Origin: Bathymodiolus brooksi | Taxonomy: Eukaryota > Mollusca > Bivalvia > Mytilida > Modiolidae | Assembly: GCA_963680875.1 (NCBI GenBank) | Contig: OY804580.1 | Location: forward strand, 112,285,534-112,349,533 | DNA length: 64,000 nucleotides | Reading direction: 5' to 3' | Shown: positions 59,546 to 64,000 of the stretch, piece by piece | Numbering within the stretch: position 1 is the first letter of the stretch | How the letters are laid out: every line of letters starts with the position of its first letter | Position numbers and translations under genes: made by a program | The notes under the pieces: model-generated | Databases searched by the model: none | Seen by the model: only the letters and a program-made list of their open reading frames with translations | What the model was told of the DNA's origin: nothing

Positions 59546-59672
59546 GGTTAAGGTTATGATGTTTAACACTACTTTCAACAATATTTCAGTTATATCATGA
59601 AGGTCAGTTTTTATTGGTGATGAAAACTGGAGTGCCTGAAGAAAATCACCGACCTGTCCCATTATTACATAA
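59546..59672 (-). mobile_element. SINE fragment, central domain
   Basis: GATGTTTAACACTACTTTCA, ATATTTCAGTTATATCATGA and CACCGACCTG match the central domain. The head is lost after ATAATGTTG. Confidence 0.75.
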
Positions 59673-59679
59673 TGTTGTA

Positions 59680-60960
59680 AAATAATAAAATCAACACCAA
59701 ACATCAATCACAGATATTTTTTATTCCATTAATTAACAATAACATTACATAAAATTGAGTCATAACAATAAATCATATTACCTAATTATATATTCATAAA
59801 ATTATAATTATAAGACGATTTTATAATTAATTTACATACACTGCACCAAATTATAACTTTTTTACATTGAAGATTTGAAAGAAAAAAAATTGATAAAAAA
59901 AAAGGGGGAATGTAGATTCTGTGCTTGTGTAAATAAATGAGGTCATTGTGTCACCAGATCTGTGCTTCATATTGAGATTATAGGCTATTTTTGAAGAGTG
60001 GTCGATAATGTTTCATATCAATACATAGAGGAAAGTGTCCATTGTGTACCAACAGATTAAAAAAGATGGAAACGACAGATAGGAATGAACCCTGTGTAAA
60101 AAAAAATATATTTTTTCCCATTAATGTTGCTATGGTAATACATATAATTGTAAATTTGAAAGTTTTTGGCATTTTGTTGCTAATTATGACTTCTGTTTAA
60201 ATAGCAAGTTATATTTGACCCTGGTTATCTCCATAATGAAGAGAATTGACAAATGGGAATTGTTTTCAATTGTAATTTTCTGTGATAAATTATACTTTAT
60301 AAATATTAAAAAGAAACACAAACAAATGTCCATATTGATGCACTTTATGTCTTAATACGATTATATATTAAAGGACATTAAGATACTTGTTGTTTGATGT
60401 ACAAATCATCAATAAATATTAAAGAAATATGTACTTCTAATGTTTACACTGGCATTATCTGATTCAGTTGTTCCATTAAACATACAATTTCATTCATAAA
60501 ATGCCTCATAAATGTCAAGATCATTGACAAACATTTAGTATTGTAATTGTCAGTAACAAACAACAAATATTACATATAAGAATATCTGTCCACAAGAAAT
60601 CACAAAATTCTTTTTTCAAATAGAGAAAATAATATACCGTAATAAATGTTCAATATTCTTGCATTTTATTCAACGTTTCGGCCATTATATTGAATTATGA
60701 ATAATATTACAAATTCTCAAATTGAATACAAAAGGTATAAAATGTTGTATTTTTTGTGAAAAAGTATAAAATAATTAATTTCTGTGTCATGTCATCTGAA
60801 ACCTATTTGTTTTTCTTAAAAATAATGGTGCAAATATAATTGTGTATAAAAACTTGTCATGGAATGTGGAGAGAACAAAATTACTAGTACATTGTAGTTG
60901 TATTGACAAAATTGTGAATGAAATGAGATTCATTGGTGAGACAGTAAAAAAGGTACAACT
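59680..60960. other. AT-rich intergenic, nothing recognised
   Basis: No exon, RNA gene or repeat family supported. Confidence 0.4.
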
Positions 60961-60968
60961 AAAAAATA

Positions 60969-61152
60969 CAGTGAAACCTATCTAAATAGCAGACCAAGAG
61001 GAACCAAATACGTTGTTTGAAATAAAGAGGTGCTTACATTACACAGTTTAAATCTACAATGATTGCAGACAGTGATGACTTAATTTGCTGTTCAGTTTAC
61101 ACAGGATTCCTGTTTATTTTAGTCAGATTTCGGTTTAAACAGGGTTTCACTG
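60969..61152. mobile_element. Tc1/mariner-type MITE
   Basis: Flanked by TA, starts CAGTGAAACCTATCTAAAT and ends AAACAGGGTTTCACTG. Internal TTTTAGTCAGATTTC is shared with the copy at 62722. Confidence 0.75.
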
Positions 61153-61159
61153 TACATTC

Positions 61160-61370
61160 AACATCTAAATAAAAAGTCAGATTCACATGGTAATGTATTC
61201 CATTACTTTTAATCAATTAGTTTATTAATTGGTAACAAATTCTAAAGTTTCAGTATAAATGCACTGACTGAATCAGCAGATGTACTAATAATATTTTTAA
61301 AGATATTAATTATGTAATTGCTTATGCAGGAAATGTTGAATCATGGGAAATGGTTTTTACATCAATATTC
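61160..61370. other. AT-rich intergenic
   Basis: Nothing recognised. Confidence 0.3.
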
Positions 61371-61377
61371 TAAAAAT

Positions 61378-61639
61378 GATTTGATTTGATTTATTGTGTT
61401 TAACGTCACTTTCAGCAATATTTCAGCTATATCATGGCGACCACTTTTAGTGGTGGAAGGAGCCGTAGTACCCGGAGAGAACCACCGACCATGGGCAAGC
61501 AACTGGTAAACTTTATCACTAGCGGCTGCGAGTCGAGTGCACTCTTTTTTGTAACTTACAAAGGCAGGCGTATTGGCGATAGGCTTGTATGAGTTGTTAG
61601 GTAATCCATCTACCTAACTCATTGAGCCACCCAAGCCCT
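61378..61639 (-). mobile_element. tRNA-derived SINE, family A, full length
   Basis: Right end in sense GGGCTTGGGTGGCTCAATGA; contains the AGCGGCTGCGAGTCGAGTGC segment and full central domain. Target duplication TATTCTAAAA/TATTTTAAAA with one difference. Confidence 0.9.
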
Positions 61640-62150
61640 CTATTTTAAAATAATGCCTACTTGTTTACATATTTTTGACCAATAACAATATTTTTTTTTA
61701 ATAATAATATGGTAATGTAAGTTTCAGTGACACCTTACTTTCTGAAATAACAAATTAAATGTCCTATGTAATATTTGACAAAAAAAAACAACAAAAAATA
61801 CAAAAATAAAATGTCTGGAATAAATGCAATACAAGGAGAGGTAGATACTTCTGTAACCATGGTGATGTGCTGTTAAACAATGACAGATCTGTGGCAGTAA
61901 AAAAAATACATTAACATATATTTTAAAAAAGTGTACTGTACTGTGCTGAAATAAATTTTCTGGTCAAATATTGAAAGGAAAAATAGGTGGTATTACGGTT
62001 TGTAGGTGAAAGCCAGCTCTTTATTTGATAAACGATTGGAAATGTCAGCACTTATTCACGGCTAAAAAAAAGGATATTTGATAAAATGATAGCAGACATT
62101 GTTGCTACAGCATGAAATATAGCTCTCGGAAAATTATCACTTTTCTTTTA
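61640..62150. other. AT-rich intergenic
   Basis: Nothing recognised. Confidence 0.3.
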
Positions 62151-62154
62151 GTTT

Positions 62155-62435
62155 GATGGAGACAATTCACCACTATTTCTTATTTCATCAATAAAATTAC
62201 CCCATATCTACTTGTTTATAGGAGATAACTCTCTGCTATTTCTTATTTCCCTTTTCCTACTTGCTTAAGTGAGATAACTCTCACTTATTTCTTATTTCCC
62301 TTTTTCTACTTGTTTAAGGGAGATAACTCTTCTATTGCTTCTTTCCCTTTACCTACTTCTTTAAGGGAGATAACTCTCCACCATTCCTTTACCTACTTGC
62401 TTAAGGGAGATAACTCACCACTATTTCTTATTTCA
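62155..62435. repeat. Decayed 41-50-bp minisatellite with GGGAGATAACTC
   Basis: Five to six units containing AAGGGAGATAACTCTC and ATTTCTTATTTCCCTTT. Units shorten from about 50 to 41 bp across the array. From memory, the GGGAGATAACTC motif is frequent in bivalve sequences. Confidence 0.75.
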
Positions 62436-62439
62436 TTAA

Positions 62440-62715
62440 TAAAATTATTCAGGTAGTAAAATAATTATATCTGAGGGTAATTTTTTAAATCAGACGTTTG
62501 TGTAAATCCTGTAATCATTCATGTGAAACAGCTCTAGCATATAACTCATTTTTAAGTCTAATTATAATATTTCCCGCTACAGCATAAAGTTAATATTTCT
62601 CTAATATTGCAATAGAAATGGCACACTTAAACATATATATTGCACATATAATAAATACATAATTAAACTACTTGAGAAATGGTAGAAGAAGGTTACTTGG
62701 ATTTTAAAAGTTAAC
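62440..62715. other. AT-rich intergenic
   Basis: Nothing recognised. Confidence 0.3.
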
Positions 62716-62721
62716 ATGGTA

Positions 62722-62898
62722 CAGTGAATCCTGTCTAAACATAACACTGAATAAACCAGAATTCTGTATAAACTGAACATTATATACAGTCCCAATGTAG
62801 ATTTCCTTTGGTTAATTTAACCTGTATTAACTGAACACATCCCTATTCTAAAATCAAACATTGGTCCCAAGGAGGTTCGTTTTAGTCAGATTTCAATG
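62722..62898. mobile_element. Tc1/mariner-type MITE, diverged
   Basis: Flanked by TA; starts CAGTGAATCCTGTCTAAAC and ends AGTCAGATTTCAATG. Same family as 60969-61152. Confidence 0.65.
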
Positions 62899-63227
62899 TA
62901 CATTGGAAATTAATGCAATCAGAGCTAAATAGTTCACACATATTTATAATCCAGAAAATATTGGGACGAAATTTAATCTTTATGCCACAATGTTTTATAT
63001 ATAAGCCACAATGTTGTCACACAGGATATTATATGGCAGCGTTTGCTTTGTGGAATAGTCCTAATTGGAAAAATATAAATATAAACTTATAACAATAGAT
63101 GAGAATAAAAAATAAAATGGTGGCTATATTTGTAACTGGAATTCATATTTGCTATCGCAGAAAAAAAAAAAAATTATAACCTTACAATTAATAAATCCTA
63201 ATTTTCACAAATTAGACATGCAATTAA

Positions 63228-63494
63228 CCCTTTGACTGCACTAAGAAAGAAATTTACATCTATTTTCTTTAAGAATATGAAAACTTAAATGTTGTAGAAG
63301 ATTAGACAATTGTGTAAGTGGTAGAGACACCAATCATCCATAGATAACCTCACTGTCTTCTACTGACTCATAAGTTATAGTTGCATCAACTCAGGGAACG
63401 TAAAGATGAAAGTAACCATCATATTTTTACATAATGTTGGGAATAATACTGCACACGACGCTACGATTATACAAGAAACGTTGCAGTCAAAGGG
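63228..63494. mobile_element. piggyBac-type MITE
   Basis: TTAA duplications (63224-63227, 63495-63498) flank CCCTTTGACTGCA and TGCAGTCAAAGGG, the layout of piggyBac elements (TTAA plus CCC-type ends). 267 bp, non-coding. Confidence 0.8.
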
Positions 63495-63499
63495 TTAAT

Positions 63500-64000
63500 T
63501 ATCTTTAGATCTTTGTTTATTGTTTACTATAAATAATTCAATAAAATCAGAACTATTTATTTTTATGACAGACAAAATTATTACACAAAATTAAACGGTA
63601 ACAATTGTTTAACATAATAAATACTTTGTTTCTAACATTTCATAGAGAATTCTCATTGGCCATGAAGTATGGCTGCCATTTTGTCAAAATACAACCTCTT
63701 CAAACACATACTGATAATCATAAAATATACATGTACTTTGTCACAGAAAAATTCAATTAAAAGAATAATTATATATTTTCAACTAAAAATCTCTAAAATC
63801 ACAGATACATTCTACTTTTCATGACTTATATGAATATATTACAAATGATATTTACAATATATAATCAAAATATATAGATCTATACAGCTATTTATACATT
63901 GACATAGGGTCAAGTTATCCTTAACCAATCAAAATCAACAATACACAAACTTCATCTTATAAGAGAATAATGATGATTGGCTGAATTAATATTTGAATGC
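63500..64000. other. AT-rich intergenic
   Basis: Nothing recognised up to the window end. Confidence 0.3.

Noticed and set aside
59411..59707. 98-codon minus-strand frame
   Set aside because: Runs through a SINE fragment; no support as a gene.

Overview
This is eukaryotic, intron-containing, AT-rich DNA, most likely from a mollusc and probably a bivalve. The clade is inferred from tRNA-headed SINEs sharing one central domain, several LINE types, Penelope-type hammerhead motifs, many small inverted-repeat elements, and the 'GGGAGATAACTC' minisatellite. No identifiable host gene is complete. The window is an accessory, repeat-dominated region with a few host exons between transposons.

Layout. 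1-7870 (minus strand) is the 5' LTR side of a decayed Ty3/Gypsy element. In order it has an LTR, a primer-binding site, a gag with an N-terminal helix-hairpin-helix, a CCHC knuckle, protease, RT, RNase H, and an integrase ending in a PHD finger. A further ORF with a terminal Cys/His cluster runs off the window start. 8.0-16.2 kb holds SINEs, a plus-strand terminal exon (8740-9142), a 57-bp minisatellite, Mutator-like and other TIR elements, hammerhead-like motifs, and two exons of one unidentified minus-strand gene (14220-14460 and 12912-12978) hemmed in by SINEs. 17.1-19.5 kb is a nested set: a 2.45-kb TIR element inside a SINE, carrying a foldback, a LINE relic and a 984-bp long-TIR element with a mirrored first exon in its arms. 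20-33 kb holds three LINE relics, MITEs, a perfect 103-bp palindrome, candidate exons at 23.3-24.1 kb, and an 849-bp TIR unit that contains a LINE 3' coding fragment. 33.6-39 kb holds a 42-bp minisatellite, a TIR element carrying a ZSWIM/MULE-like first exon, two hairpin elements and a tyrosine-recombinase fragment.

40.97-59.39 kb is mostly satellite. Satellite A (24-bp monomer, 312-bp higher-order repeat) covers 40.97-44.47 kb. Satellite B (53/47-bp monomers) covers 45.2-59.4 kb and is interrupted by a 1.03-kb block of satellite A at 50.33-51.35 kb. The long open frames across satellite A and the 57- and 42-bp minisatellites follow from unit lengths divisible by three and are not called as genes. 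59.4-64.0 kb is AT-rich intergenic DNA with one SINE, two TA-flanked MITEs, a piggyBac-type MITE and a small minisatellite.

The most unusual content is the nested insertion history, readable from target duplications and one empty site, the TIR elements that carry host-like or LINE coding pieces, the near-complete hammerhead motif, and the interleaved satellites.
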